From: Janthinobacterium lividum
GTDB lineage: Bacteria; Pseudomonadota; Gammaproteobacteria; Burkholderiales; Burkholderiaceae_D
NCBI RefSeq assembly: GCF_034424625.1
Contig: NZ_CP139976.1
Coordinates: 186,001-250,000, forward strand
Direction of reading: 5' to 3'
Length of the DNA stretch: 64,000 bases
Position 1 is the first letter of the stretch, and the number at the start of each line of letters is the position of its first letter. This document shows positions 8,918-17,727 of this stretch, one piece after another. The position numbers were made by a program, and so were the translations under genes. Under the pieces are notes generated by a model. That model searched no databases and was not told the DNA's origin. It saw only the letters and a program-made list of their open reading frames with translations.

Positions 8918-9469
8918 GTCAGTTTCTTGAATGACCATACAGATTGTTACATTTGAAAAGAGTATAAATTAACAATTAACACTCCAGCCGGGCTTTTCAG
9001 GTGAAAAAGTGGGCCAAATTTTCTCTTGCGATTCTGCGTGGCTTCGGGTCAAATTCGCGGCTAGCCTTGATTTTCGCACTGCAGCACGATTCAAAGCCTC
9101 GGTTTGGCATTACAACGTACGGTATCGGATAATGCCCTTCTCTACCGATACACGCAATGCCCATGTCATACAATTTCTTGTAGACAAAGTTTTCAGAAGG
9201 GCCATTTTGTTTCCAACATGGAAACGATATGAACGACGTACTCATAGTGAAACGTTGTTTTTTGATCGTGCCGGCTGGAAAGAATCTGTGCCTGAAAATT
9301 TTACTGCCATCGCAGCGAAAAGAATGTCGCTGTTATGCCAGGAAAGCTCTTTTTGGTGTCATCTTGGCCACCAACTCTCGATCTTAAGCGCGTTTGCGCA
9401 AGAAGAATCAATTTATTTTCAGTAATTGTTGCCTTATTCGCCAAATCCCCCCAATCACGCCTTTCTTTG
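8918..9469. other. Gene-poor, lower-GC stretch
   Basis: No convincing gene is seen. Several open frames exist on both strands: 9009-9425 plus, 8997-9245 minus, and a 43-codon GTG frame at 9001-9132. None has a clear ribosome site or a recognisable domain. It may hold remnants of a lost gene. Confidence 0.4.
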
Positions 9470-9497
9470 TTGCAGCACGGGCAGGGCACGCTACAAT
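9470..9497 (+). promoter_or_regulatory. Candidate liuR promoter
   Basis: TTGCAG (9470-9475) and TACAAT (9492-9497) are separated by 16 bases. The predicted start point falls at the beginning of the LiuR-type palindrome at 9502-9519, so binding there would block transcription. Confidence 0.5.
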
Positions 9498-9501
9498 AGT
9501 A

Positions 9502-9519
9502 TTGACGTTGACGTAAACG
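9502..9519. promoter_or_regulatory. LiuR-type operator upstream of liuR
   Basis: The site contains GTTGACGTAAAC (9507-9518), a near-perfect palindrome. It matches the core GTTTACGTAAAC found upstream of liuA and a similar palindrome inside ychJ. Its place directly downstream of a -10 box suggests autorepression by LiuR. Confidence 0.7.
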
Positions 9520-9593
9520 GCACTTTGCCACCCATTACCCTGCAGCACCCATCCAGCGACCGACCACCCATGCAACCGACACCGCCCGCAGCA

Positions 9594-9998
9594 ATGACGA
9601 CCTATACCATTACCGAACTGGCGCGGGAATTCGACATCACGGCGCGCGCCATCCGTTTCTATGAAGACCAGGGCTTGCTCAGCCCGAAACGCGAAGGCGC
9701 CGGCGGCCGCAGCCGCGTCTATACGCCGCGCGACCGCACCCGCTTGAAACTGACCCTGCGCGGCAAGCGCCTGGGCCTGGCGTTGTCGGAAATCAAGAGC
9801 CTGGTCGACATGTACGAGTCGCCGAAGGATACGCGCGCGCAGATGGACCGCTTCCTGGGCGTGCTGGCGCAGCACCGGCAGACGCTGGAGCAGCAGCGCA
9901 TCGATATCGAAATGGCGCTGGCGGAAATCAGCGCGCATGAAGACGCTTGCGCACGCATGCTGGCGGACTTGAGCCTTGATAAGGCGCAAACAAACTAG
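9594..9998 (+). CDS. liuR: MerR-family regulator of leucine/isovalerate degradation
   Basis: A 134-residue MerR-type regulator. The winged helix-turn-helix is at residues 1-70 (TYTITELAREFDITARAIRFYEDQGLLSP, GRSRVYTPRDRTRLKLTLRGKRLGLALSEIKSLVD). A dimerising coiled coil follows, with no metal-binding cysteine cluster. It lies upstream of liuA on the same strand, and both genes carry the same palindrome, which is the usual LiuR arrangement in proteobacteria. The start at 9594 gives the typical N-terminus. An in-frame ATG at 9570 would add 8 residues and cannot be excluded. Neither start has a good ribosome site. Confidence 0.88.
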   Translation: MTTYTITELAREFDITARAIRFYEDQGLLSPKREGAGGRSRVYTPRDRTRLKLTLRGKRLGLALSEIKSLVDMYESPKDTRAQMDRFLGVLAQHRQTLEQQRIDIEMALAEISAHEDACARMLADLSLDKAQTN

Positions 9999-10044
9999 GT
10001 ATCCATACGGCGGCGCTTGCCGCGCAGCGCTTTACGCGTATCGC

Positions 10045-10079
10045 TTTACGTTTACGTAAACGTCACAACTGAGTATCAT
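10045..10079 (+). promoter_or_regulatory. LiuR operator and promoter of liuA
   Basis: ACGTTTACGTAAACGT (10048-10063) is a perfect 16-base palindrome. A possible -35 (TTTACG, 10051-10056) lies within it, and TATCAT (10074-10079) is 17 bases further on as a -10. LiuR bound here would cover the -35 and repress liuA until a pathway acyl-CoA releases it. The mechanism is inferred from the known family. Confidence 0.75.
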
Positions 10080-10135
10080 AGCTTCACTGACCCGGCATCC
10101 ATGACCGCCACACTTATAACGACGACGAGGACGAC

Positions 10136-11320
10136 ATGCTCCATCTCCCAGGCTTGACCTTTGACCACGGCGACGACATCGCCTCCCTGCGCGAAGCGAT
10201 CCAACAATTTGCCGCCGCCGAAATCGCGCCGCGCGCGGCCGAAATCGACCGCACGGACCAGTTCCCCATGGACCTGTGGCGCAAGATGGGCGACATGGGC
10301 TTGCTCGGCATCACCGTCAGCGAAGAATACGGCGGCGCCGGCATGGGCTACCTGGCGCACATCATCGCCATGGAAGAGATCTCGCGCGCCTCGGCCTCCG
10401 TCGGCCTGTCCTATGGCGCCCACTCGAACCTGTGCGTCAACCAGATCAAGCGCAACGGCACGGCCGAGCAAAAAGCCAAATACCTGCCGAAACTGATCAC
10501 GGGCGAGCACATCGGCGCCCTGGCCATGTCGGAACCGAATGCGGGCTCGGACGTCGTCAGCATGAAGCTGCGCGCCGACTTCAAGGGCGACCGCTGGGTC
10601 TTGAACGGCACCAAGATGTGGATCACCAACGGCCCCGACGCGGACGTGCTGGTGGTGTACGCGAAAAACGACCTGGAAGCGGGTCCGCGCGGCATGACGG
10701 CGTTCCTGATCGAAAAGAATTTCAAGGGCTTTTCCATCGCGCAAAAACTCGACAAGCTGGGCATGCGCGGCTCGCACACGGGCGAACTGGTATTCCAGGA
10801 TTGCGAAGTACCGGCCGAAAACGTGCTGGGCGGCCTGGGCAAGGGCGTCAACGTGCTGATGTCGGGCCTCGACTTTGAGCGCACCGTGCTGTCCGGCGGT
10901 CCGCTGGGCATCATGCAGGCTTGCATGGACCTGGTCGTGCCTTACGTGCATGACCGCAAGCAATTCGGCCAGCCCATCGGCGAATTCCAATTGATGCAGG
11001 GCAAACTGGCCGATATGTATTCGACCATGATGGCGTGCAAGGCCTATGTGTATGCCGTGGGCCAGGCTTGCGACCGCGCCACCACGCCGGAAGCCGTGCG
11101 CCAGTTGCGCAAGGATGCGGCCGGCGCCATTCTGTATAGTGCGGAGAAGGCAACGTGGATGGCAGGCGAAGCGATCCAGGCCCTGGGCGGCAACGGCTAC
11201 ATCAATGAGTATCCGGCCGGCCGCTTGTGGCGCGATGCCAAGCTGTATGAAATCGGCGCCGGGACCAGCGAAATCCGCCGCATGCTGATAGGCCGCGAAC
11301 TGTTTGCGGAAACCAAGTAA
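10136..11320 (+). CDS. liuA: Isovaleryl-CoA dehydrogenase
   Basis: A 394-residue FAD-dependent acyl-CoA dehydrogenase. It oxidises isovaleryl-CoA to 3-methylcrotonyl-CoA, passing electrons to electron-transfer flavoprotein. Family motifs are present: [38 protein letters not shown] (flavin binding), [32 protein letters not shown], and the C-terminal [34 protein letters not shown]. The position behind liuR and a LiuR operator supports the isovaleryl assignment over other acyl-CoA dehydrogenases. The ATG at 10136 follows GAGG. The enzyme's product feeds the LiuB/LiuD carboxylase encoded at 54-63 kb. Confidence 0.93.
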   Translation: MLHLPGLTFDHGDDIASLREAIQQFAAAEIAPRAAEIDRTDQFPMDLWRKMGDMGLLGITVSEEYGGAGMGYLAHIIAMEEISRASASVGLSYGAHSNLCVNQIKRNGTAEQKAKYLPKLITGEHIGALAMSEPNAGSDVVSMKLRADFKGDRWVLNGTKMWITNGPDADVLVVYAKNDLEAGPRGMTAFLIEKNFKGFSIAQKLDKLGMRGSHTGELVFQDCEVPAENVLGGLGKGVNVLMSGLDFERTVLSGGPLGIMQACMDLVVPYVHDRKQFGQPIGEFQLMQGKLADMYSTMMACKAYVYAVGQACDRATTPEAVRQLRKDAAGAILYSAEKATWMAGEAIQALGGNGYINEYPAGRLWRDAKLYEIGAGTSEIRRMLIGRELFAETK

Positions 11321-11373
11321 GTACGGGCGCGCGATTATCGACTGGGTGATGAGCTATTCATGCGAGCACAGAT

Positions 11374-13173
11374 ATGACGCACATTGCCTTCCCCAAATTG
11401 CTCTCTTCCCAGATTGCATTCGATATCGCGCGCACCATCCGCGACGGCTTCGACAAGCATTACCGTTTGTTCCGCGAAACCAGCCAGCACGCCAAGCAGT
11501 ATTTCGAGCAGGGCGCCTGGGCCGCGGCGCAGACGGCGGCCCGCGAACGCATCGACTTTTATGACAAGCGCGTGCAGGAATGCGTGCAGATGCTCGAAGA
11601 CGAGTACGAAGAGTCGGAGTTGAGCGATGAAGTGTGGCGCGAACTCAAGCTGCACTACATCGGCATGTTGACGGAACACAAGCAGCCGGAACTGGCGGAA
11701 ACCTTCTTCAATTCCGTCTGCTGCAACATCCTGCACCGCACGTATTTCAATAACGACTATATTTTCGTGCGGCCCGTCGTGTCCACGGAATACATCGAAA
11801 CGCAAGACCCGGCCCCCACCTACCGCGTGTATTACCCCGGCCAGGATGGCTTGCGCCACACCCTGACGCGCATGGTGACAGACTTCCAGTTGGGCTGCGC
11901 ATTTGCCAACCTGGAGCGTGACGTGGCCCAGGTGGAAGCGCGGTTGCAGCAATTGTTTGGCGGCGACCGGCTGGAGCCGAACCACCAGATCCAAGTCTTG
12001 ACCAGTTTGTTCTACCGCAACAAGGGCGCCTACCTGGTCGGCAAGGGCATCAATGGCAACCGCGAATACCCGTTTGTCGTGCCGATCCTGCACAACCGTC
12101 ACGGCAAGCTGGTGCTTGACACGGTGCTGTTCGAGCACCAGCAGATCGCCGTCCTGTTTTCGTTTACGCGTGCCTATTTCCTGGTCGATATGGAAGTGCC
12201 ATCGGCCTATGTGCAATTCCTGCGCAGCTTGCTGCCGCGCAAGCCGCGCAGCGAAATCTATACGATACTGGGCCTGCAAAAACAGGGCAAGACGCTGTTT
12301 TACCGCGACTACCTGCAGCATTTGAAACACTCGTCGGACCACTTTGAAAGCGCGCCCGGCATCCGCGGCCTGGTGATGCTGGTGTTTGCCCTGCCGTCGT
12401 TTCCGTATGTCTTCAAGGTCATCAAGGATTTCTTCCCGCCGCCCAAGGAAACGACGCGCGCGCAAGTCCAGCAAAAGTATTTGCTGGTGAAACACCACGA
12501 CAGGGTGGGCCGCATGGCCGACACGCTCGAGTATTCCAACGTGGCCTTTCCCCGCGCCCGTTTTGCCGAGGAATTGCTAGCCGAGCTGAAACAATTCGCC
12601 CCCTCGCTGATCGAAGAAGACCACGAGCAGATCATCATCCGCCACCTGTACATCGAGCGGCGCATGGTGCCGCTGAACATGTGGCTGAGCAATGCCGAGA
12701 AGGAAGGCCGCGATGACCTGGTCGAACACGCCATCGTCGAGTACGGCAACGCCATCAAGGAGTTGGTGGCGGCAAATATTTTCCCAGGCGACATGCTGTA
12801 TAAAAACTTTGGCGTGACCCGTCATCAGCGTGTCGTTTTTTACGATTACGATGAAATCGAGTACATCACCGATTGCAAGTTCCGCGTCATCCCCGAAGCG
12901 CGCACGGAGGAGGAAGAAATGTCGGCCGAACCGTGGTATCCCATCGGCAAGAATGATGTGTTTCCCGAACAATTCGGCACCTTCCTGCTGGGCAATCCCC
13001 GCATCCGCACCTATTTCATGCAGCACCATGCCGACCTGCTGACGGCGCAATATTGGCAGGCGCGCAAGCAGCGCATCGAAGACGGCCATATCGAGGACGT
13101 CTTCCCTTATCCGCAGCACCTGCGTTTCTGTATGCAGTCACCATCCCCACCCTTAACCGGAGATCCAACATGA
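11374..13173 (+). CDS. aceK: Isocitrate dehydrogenase kinase/phosphatase
   Basis: A 599-residue bifunctional enzyme that phosphorylates and reactivates isocitrate dehydrogenase, controlling flow into the glyoxylate shunt. Characteristic AceK blocks are visible, such as the ATP-site region [22 protein letters not shown] and the region [29 protein letters not shown]. Its ATGA overlap with the following thiolase gene shows operon linkage. Leucine breakdown yields acetyl-CoA, so placing aceK between liu genes makes metabolic sense. An in-frame ATG is not seen upstream, and 11374 gives the expected N-terminus. Confidence 0.95.
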   Translation: MTHIAFPKLLSSQIAFDIARTIRDGFDKHYRLFRETSQHAKQYFEQGAWAAAQTAARERIDFYDKRVQECVQMLEDEYEESELSDEVWRELKLHYIGMLTEHKQPELAETFFNSVCCNILHRTYFNNDYIFVRPVVSTEYIETQDPAPTYRVYYPGQDGLRHTLTRMVTDFQLGCAFANLERDVAQVEARLQQLFGGDRLEPNHQIQVLTSLFYRNKGAYLVGKGINGNREYPFVVPILHNRHGKLVLDTVLFEHQQIAVLFSFTRAYFLVDMEVPSAYVQFLRSLLPRKPRSEIYTILGLQKQGKTLFYRDYLQHLKHSSDHFESAPGIRGLVMLVFALPSFPYVFKVIKDFFPPPKETTRAQVQQKYLLVKHHDRVGRMADTLEYSNVAFPRARFAEELLAELKQFAPSLIEEDHEQIIIRHLYIERRMVPLNMWLSNAEKEGRDDLVEHAIVEYGNAIKELVAANIFPGDMLYKNFGVTRHQRVVFYDYDEIEYITDCKFRVIPEARTEEEEMSAEPWYPIGKNDVFPEQFGTFLLGNPRIRTYFMQHHADLLTAQYWQARKQRIEDGHIEDVFPYPQHLRFCMQSPSPPLTGDPT

Positions 13174-14366
13174 ATGATCCAGTCGTAATCGTCGGTGCCG
13201 CGCGCACCCCCATGGGCGCCTTCCAGGGCGACTTTGCCAACGTCACGGCCAGCGACCTGGGCGCCGTGGCCATCCGCGCCGCCGTCGAACGGGCCGGCGT
13301 GGCCCCCGATGCCGTTGAACACGTGTATTTCGGCAATTGCCTGATGGCTGGCCAGGGCCAGGCGCCCGCTCGCCAGGCCTTGCGCAAGGCCGGCTTGCCC
13401 GATTCCACGGGCGCCGTGACCCTGTCGAAAATGTGCGGCTCGGCCATGCAGACGACCATGTTCGCGCACGACACCTTGCTCGCCGGCAGCGCCGACGTGG
13501 TGGTGGCGGGCGGCATGGAATCGATGACCAACGCCCCCTACCTGGTGCCGAAGGCGCGCGGCGGCTACCGCATCGGCCACGGCATGATCTATGACCACAT
13601 GATGATGGATGGCCTGGAAGACGCCTACAGCCGCGATGAAAAGGGCAATGCGCGCTCGATGGGCACGTTTGCAGAAGAGTGCGCCAGCCAGTACCAGTTC
13701 ACGCGCGAAGCGCAGGATGCGTTTGCCATCGAATCCGTCAAACGCGCGCAAGCGGCCACCAAGGATGGCAGTTTCGAGTGGGAAATCGTGCCCGTGACCG
13801 TGTCCGGCCGTGGCGGCGACACCATCGTCAGCATCGATGAAGGCCCGCAAAAAGCCCGCCTGGAAAAAATCCCGACCTTGAAGGCGGCCTTCAAGAAAGA
13901 TGGCACCATCACGGCCGCCTCGTCTTCGTCGATCAACGATGGCGCGGCCGCCCTGGTGCTGATGCGCGAATCGACGGCGAAAAAACTCGGCTGCACCGTC
14001 ATCGCGAAAATCCACGGCCACGCCACGCATGCGCAGGCGCCGAACGAATTCACCACGGCCCCCATCGGCGCGGTGAAAAAGCTGTACGCCAAAACGGGCT
14101 GGAGCAGCAGCAATGTCGACTTGTTCGAGATCAATGAAGCGTTCGCGGCCGTACCGATGGCCGCCATGCACGACCTCGACATTCCGCACAGCAAGATCAA
14201 CATCCACGGCGGCGCGTGCGCGCTGGGCCACCCGATCGGCGCCTCGGGCGCGCGCATCATCGTCACCCTGCTGGGCGCCTTGAAAAAAACCGGCGGCAAA
14301 CGCGGCGTGGCAGCCCTGTGCATCGGCGGCGGCGAAGCGACGGCGATGGCGATCGAACTGGTATAA
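13170..14366 (+). CDS. Acetyl-CoA C-acetyltransferase (thiolase)
   Basis: A 398-residue thiolase. The acyl-accepting cysteine is C89 (LSKMCGSAM). The C-terminal signatures [20 protein letters not shown] and CIGGGEA supply the His and second Cys. It would split acetoacetyl-CoA, the end product of leucine degradation, into two acetyl-CoA, or run in reverse to start polymer synthesis. Its ATG overlaps the aceK stop (ATGA). A strong hairpin terminator follows at 14382-14426, so this is probably the last gene of the liuA-aceK transcript. The in-frame extension back to 13053 is inside aceK and was rejected. Confidence 0.94.
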   Translation: MNDPVVIVGAARTPMGAFQGDFANVTASDLGAVAIRAAVERAGVAPDAVEHVYFGNCLMAGQGQAPARQALRKAGLPDSTGAVTLSKMCGSAMQTTMFAHDTLLAGSADVVVAGGMESMTNAPYLVPKARGGYRIGHGMIYDHMMMDGLEDAYSRDEKGNARSMGTFAEECASQYQFTREAQDAFAIESVKRAQAATKDGSFEWEIVPVTVSGRGGDTIVSIDEGPQKARLEKIPTLKAAFKKDGTITAASSSSINDGAAALVLMRESTAKKLGCTVIAKIHGHATHAQAPNEFTTAPIGAVKKLYAKTGWSSSNVDLFEINEAFAAVPMAAMHDLDIPHSKINIHGGACALGHPIGASGARIIVTLLGALKKTGGKRGVAALCIGGGEATAMAIELV

Positions 14367-14381
14367 GCTCTTCCTGAGCAC

Positions 14382-14426
14382 GGGCGCGCACCGCAGTTCA
14401 CGGTGCGCGCCCTTTCATTTTATTTT
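14382..14426 (+). terminator. Rho-independent terminator after the thiolase gene
   Basis: GGGCGCGCACCG (14382-14393) pairs perfectly with CGGTGCGCGCCC (14401-14412) around a 7-base loop. It is followed by a T-rich tail interrupted by a few other bases. Confidence 0.85.
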
Positions 14427-14440
14427 CAGGGAGGAAACAT

Positions 14441-15109
14441 ATGCCTACCGCATTGATCATCGGCGCCTCGCGCGGCATCGGCCACGAGCTCGTCCGTCAA
14501 TACCGTCACGATGGCTGGCGTGTCATCGCCACGGCCCGCACACCGGACGCTTGCGACGCCCTCGCGCAACTGGGCGCGGAAGCGCACCAGCTCGACGTGA
14601 CGGACGTGGAAGGCTGTGCCGGCCTGGGCTGGAAGCTCGACGATGAAAAGCTCGACGTGGCCATCCTCAACGCGGGCGTGTACGGCCCCCGCCACGACGG
14701 TTTCCCCGCGCAAGCCGATTTCGACCTCGTCATGCACACGAACGTGCTGGCGGCCATGCGGCTGCTGCCGATCCTCGCGCCGCTGGTGGCCAACGCGAAA
14801 GGCAAGCTGGCCGTGCTGTCCTCGCACATGGGTTCCCTGAGCGAGCGGGGCAATCCCAGCGGTTCGCTGTACCGCGCCAGCAAGGCGGCCCTGAATTCCG
14901 TGCTGATCGACACAGCCCTCGTGCATGGCCCGCAAGGCGTCAGCTGCGTGGCTTTCCACCCGGGCTGGGTACGCACGGACATGGGCGGCGCCGGCGCCGA
15001 TATTTCACCCGAGCAAAGCGCTGCCGGCATCCGCGCCACCCTGGCCAGCCTGCCGGCCACGGACAAGGCCGTGTTCCGCAACTACGATGGCAAGCCCATC
15101 GGCTGGTAA
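14441..15109 (+). CDS. Short-chain dehydrogenase/reductase (SDR)
   Basis: A 222-residue SDR oxidoreductase. The dinucleotide-binding GASRGIG motif is at residues 8-14, NAG is at about residue 80, and the catalytic YxxxK is near residue 144 (SLYRASKAAL). The substrate is unknown. It has its own strong ribosome site (GGGAGG). It lies between a terminator and the next acyl-CoA dehydrogenase, so it may start a separate transcript, although it sits in the liu neighbourhood. Confidence 0.88.
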   Translation: MPTALIIGASRGIGHELVRQYRHDGWRVIATARTPDACDALAQLGAEAHQLDVTDVEGCAGLGWKLDDEKLDVAILNAGVYGPRHDGFPAQADFDLVMHTNVLAAMRLLPILAPLVANAKGKLAVLSSHMGSLSERGNPSGSLYRASKAALNSVLIDTALVHGPQGVSCVAFHPGWVRTDMGGAGADISPEQSAAGIRATLASLPATDKAVFRNYDGKPIGW

Positions 15110-15148
15110 TTCCCGCATCCACTATAAAAAAATACGAGACGACGTCCC

Positions 15149-16276
15149 ATGATACTCAATGAAGAACAGACCATGATCCAGGAAGCGCTGCGCAGTTTTT
15201 CGCGCGAGCGCCTGGCGCCCAACGCGGCCCGCTGGGACAAGGAACATCATTTCCCGAAAGAAGAATTGCAGGAACTGGCCGCGCTGGGCGCCTTTGGCGT
15301 GGCCGTGCCGGAAGCGCTCGGTGGCGCCGGCCTCGACTACGTGTCGCTGGCCCTGGTGCTGGAAGAAATCGCCGCCGGCGATGGCGGCACGTCGACCATC
15401 ATTTCAGTAAATAATTGCCCCGTGTGCAGCATCGCCATGATGTACGCCAACGATGCGCAAAAGGAACAATGGCTGCGTCCACTGGCGCAAGGCGCCATGC
15501 TGGGGGCATTTTGCCTGACGGAACCGCACACGGGCAGCGACGCCTCGGCCCTGCGCACGACGGCCACGCTTGACGGCAATGAATACGTCATCAACGGCAC
15601 CAAGCAATTCATTACCAGCGGAAAATATGCGGACGTGGCCATCGTCATGGCCGTCACCGACAAGGCGGCCGGCAAGCGCGGCATCAGCGCCTTCTGGGTG
15701 CCGACGAACACGCCCGGCTACATCGTGGCGGGACTGGAGCAAAAGATGGGCCAGCATTCGTCGGACACGGCGCAGATCCTGTTCGACAACTGCCGCATCC
15801 CGGCGGAAAATCTGATCGGCGAAGAGGGACAAGGCTACAAGATCGCGCTGTCCGGCCTGGAAGGCGGACGCATCGGCATCGCTTCGCAAGCCGTGGGCAT
15901 GGCGCGCGCCGCGTATGAAGCGGCCCTGAGCTATGCGCGCGAGCGCGAGAGTTTCGGCAAGCCCATCTATGAGCACCAGGCTGTGCAATTCCGCCTGGCC
16001 GACATGGCCACGCAGATTGAAGCGGCGCGCCAGCTGATCCGCCACGCGGCGGCCATGAAGGATGCGGGCCTGCCGTGCCTGAAGGAAGCGGCCATGGCCA
16101 AGCTGTTTGCGTCGGAAATGGCGGAAAAAGTGTGCTCGGACGCCATCCAGGTGCACGGCGGCTACGGCTATGTGTCCGACTTCCCCGTCGAACGCATCTA
16201 CCGCGACGTGCGCGTGTGCCAGATTTATGAGGGCACCAGCGATATCCAGAAGATACTCATCGCCAGAGCCTTATAA
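15149..16276 (+). CDS. Acyl-CoA dehydrogenase (short/branched-chain type)
   Basis: A 375-residue FAD-dependent dehydrogenase distinct from LiuA. Motifs: AFCLTEPHTGSDASALRTTA, FITSGKYADVAIVMA, GLEGGRIGIASQAVGMARAAYEAALSYARERESFGKPI, and the C-terminal QVHGGYGYVSDFPVERIYRDVRVCQIYEGTSDIQKI, in which YEGT carries the catalytic-base glutamate typical of short-chain enzymes. It probably acts on 2-methylbutyryl-, isobutyryl- or butyryl-CoA. The exact substrate is an inference from the branched-chain context. It ends just before structured repeat copy B. Confidence 0.9.
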   Translation: MILNEEQTMIQEALRSFSRERLAPNAARWDKEHHFPKEELQELAALGAFGVAVPEALGGAGLDYVSLALVLEEIAAGDGGTSTIISVNNCPVCSIAMMYANDAQKEQWLRPLAQGAMLGAFCLTEPHTGSDASALRTTATLDGNEYVINGTKQFITSGKYADVAIVMAVTDKAAGKRGISAFWVPTNTPGYIVAGLEQKMGQHSSDTAQILFDNCRIPAENLIGEEGQGYKIALSGLEGGRIGIASQAVGMARAAYEAALSYARERESFGKPIYEHQAVQFRLADMATQIEAARQLIRHAAAMKDAGLPCLKEAAMAKLFASEMAEKVCSDAIQVHGGYGYVSDFPVERIYRDVRVCQIYEGTSDIQKILIARAL

Positions 16277-16292
16277 AAGCAGTAGAAGTCTC

Positions 16293-16412
16293 GGCGCCTT
16301 GAGCAACCGTAGCGAGCAAGCTCGATATCGGCTTGAGTAACGCAGCCGTACTTAAGTACGGCGAGTAACGCCGAGTCGAGAGCGGGCGGCGCAGTAGGTT
16401 GCTCAACGCGCC
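16293..16412. repeat. Structured intergenic repeat, copy B (large imperfect hairpin)
   Basis: The outer arms 16293-16308 and 16397-16412 pair at 15 of 16 positions. GTAGCGAGC (16309-16317) and GCGCAGTA (16389-16396) abut the arms. The centre CCGTACTTAAGTACGG (16346-16361) is a perfect palindrome. The inner arms CTCGA..TCGGC and GCCGA.TCGAG also pair. The arms differ from copy A at 7941-8056, while the conserved blocks and all internal distances are the same. It begins 17 bases after the acyl-CoA dehydrogenase stop. Confidence 0.8.
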
Positions 16413-16423
16413 AGCCACAGACG

Positions 16424-16448
16424 AAAAAAAAGCCCGCTAGCGCGGGCT
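16424..16448 (-). terminator. Hairpin terminator, U-tract on the minus strand
   Basis: AGCCCGC-TAGC-GCGGGCT (16431-16448) is flanked by a run of A on its left, so a minus-strand transcript would end in a U-tract. The plus-strand side has only a weak T-run. It may terminate transcripts from the BrkB gene or from an unannotated RNA in 16450-16746, and acts weakly, if at all, for the plus-strand acyl-CoA dehydrogenase. Confidence 0.6.
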
Positions 16449-16746
16449 TCGTTCCAATGTATTACCAATGCTTTAATCGTGTCATGGACGCCAGTGCTAT
16501 CTGCAAAGTGCCTCCTGATTTTCGGACTCCCATGCTATCTGCATGGTGACTCCAAGTGTAAATCGACCAACGTATCCGGAATTACAAAATCCATTTCTTC
16601 GCACTGTCACGCCATCGACATTACACCTGTCGGTCGCCGCGCTGAAACTGGATGGCGAGATAATTTGTTGCCAAATCTCAATCACTGAACGGAGTATAAC
16701 ACAGCTTTTTGTGCAGTGCAATAATGAATTGAAGCCATACCTTAAA
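16449..16746. other. Non-coding or unrecognised 0.3-kb stretch
   Basis: The sequence is poorer in GC than its surroundings. Frames on both strands (16497-16721 minus, 16543-16758 plus) look unlike proteins and lack ribosome sites. A minus-strand terminator at its left end leaves room for a small RNA, but nothing specific is recognised. Confidence 0.35.
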
Positions 16747-17640
16747 TCAGGTCCTTAGCGCCAACGGCTTGTCTTCTTCCCCGCCGCGGGCCACTCTTTC
16801 GTATTCGGAAATCACTTGCGCACCCAGCAACAGCAGGGTGGCGCCGATTTCCAGGCTGAACATGACGACGATGGCCGTCGTCATCGAGCCATACACGATG
16901 TTGACCTGCGACAAGGTGGAAAAATACCAGACCAGCACGTGGCGCGCGATTTCCCACAAGAGAGCCGCCGTCACGCCGCCGATCAGCGCATGCGTAATCG
17001 ATAATCTGCCGACCGGCATGACCAGGTAAATCGAGCTGAGCACCAGGATTTCACCCGCCAGCCCCAGCAGATACAGGAGCACACCGGACACCCCTTCCAG
17101 GCCCCAGTCATGGCGCAGGAAGCGCACGCTTTCCTCGCCCATCACCTGCAAGCCGCCCGCCACCAGGGTGATCAGCAAGATGCCCACGCCCAGGCACAGG
17201 ATGTAGCAGTACGGCAGCACGGCGGAAATAAGGAAATGGCGGCGGCGGATGGCCACGCGGTGAATGAAAATCACGCTCATGGCGTTTTCCAGCACGGTAA
17301 ACGCCAGCGAGCTGAAAAACAGCATGGTCAGCAGCAAGAGCCAGCCGATCACGCCCCGGTTGTCGAGAAAATGCGCAATCTCTCCCACGATGGCTTTCGA
17401 TTGCCCCGGCACCAGCCATTCCAGGTAATGGCCTATGGTTTGCAGCAATTCGTCCTGCGCGATCACGTGCGACAGGGCCACCACCACCAGCATCAGCAGG
17501 GGCACGATGGAGAGCAGCGAGTAATACGCGACGGCGCCCGCCAGCAGCAGGCCCTGGTTGGCGCGGAAACCCTTCAGCACCTGCAGCGTGAAGGCCAGCG
17601 GGTGGCTGAGGATGTAGGTACTGGCGTGGCGGTTGATCAT
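16747..17640 (-). CDS. YihY/BrkB-family inner-membrane protein
   Basis: About 297 residues with six or so membrane spans. The family motif region GAVAYYSLLSIVPLLMLVV lies near the N-terminus. Further hydrophobic segments follow (WLLLLTMLFFSSLAFTVLENA, AVLPYCYILCLGVGILLITLVAGG, LIGGVTAALLWEIARHVLVWYFS with VYGSMTTAIVVMFSLEIGATLLLLGAQ). The function in this family is unsettled (an envelope protein, not an RNase despite older names). The ATG at 17640 is chosen because the in-frame sequence above it is not membrane-protein-like. Confidence 0.88.
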   Translation of the reverse strand: MINRHASTYILSHPLAFTLQVLKGFRANQGLLLAGAVAYYSLLSIVPLLMLVVVALSHVIAQDELLQTIGHYLEWLVPGQSKAIVGEIAHFLDNRGVIGWLLLLTMLFFSSLAFTVLENAMSVIFIHRVAIRRRHFLISAVLPYCYILCLGVGILLITLVAGGLQVMGEESVRFLRHDWGLEGVSGVLLYLLGLAGEILVLSSIYLVMPVGRLSITHALIGGVTAALLWEIARHVLVWYFSTLSQVNIVYGSMTTAIVVMFSLEIGATLLLLGAQVISEYERVARGGEEDKPLALRT

Positions 17641-17727
17641 GTTGGGTGCGGTGAAGAAGGCGGCGCGGCCTCGTGCCGCGCCTGCAATCACACTAGCATA
17701 CTGACAATCGCCCCGCTGCACCGTACG

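Noticed and set aside
8997..9425. Overlapping frames on both strands (8997-9245 minus, 9009-9425 plus, 9001-9132 plus)
   Set aside because: No ribosome site, no recognisable domain and mutual overlap. Listed only as a gene-poor stretch.
7930..9500. Possible prophage or genomic island
   Set aside because: A lone repressor and lower GC are suggestive, but there is no integrase, phage gene, tRNA attachment site or flanking direct repeat.
16479..16758. Short frames in the gap before the BrkB gene
   Set aside because: Both strands are open by chance in a lower-GC stretch; nothing resembles a protein.
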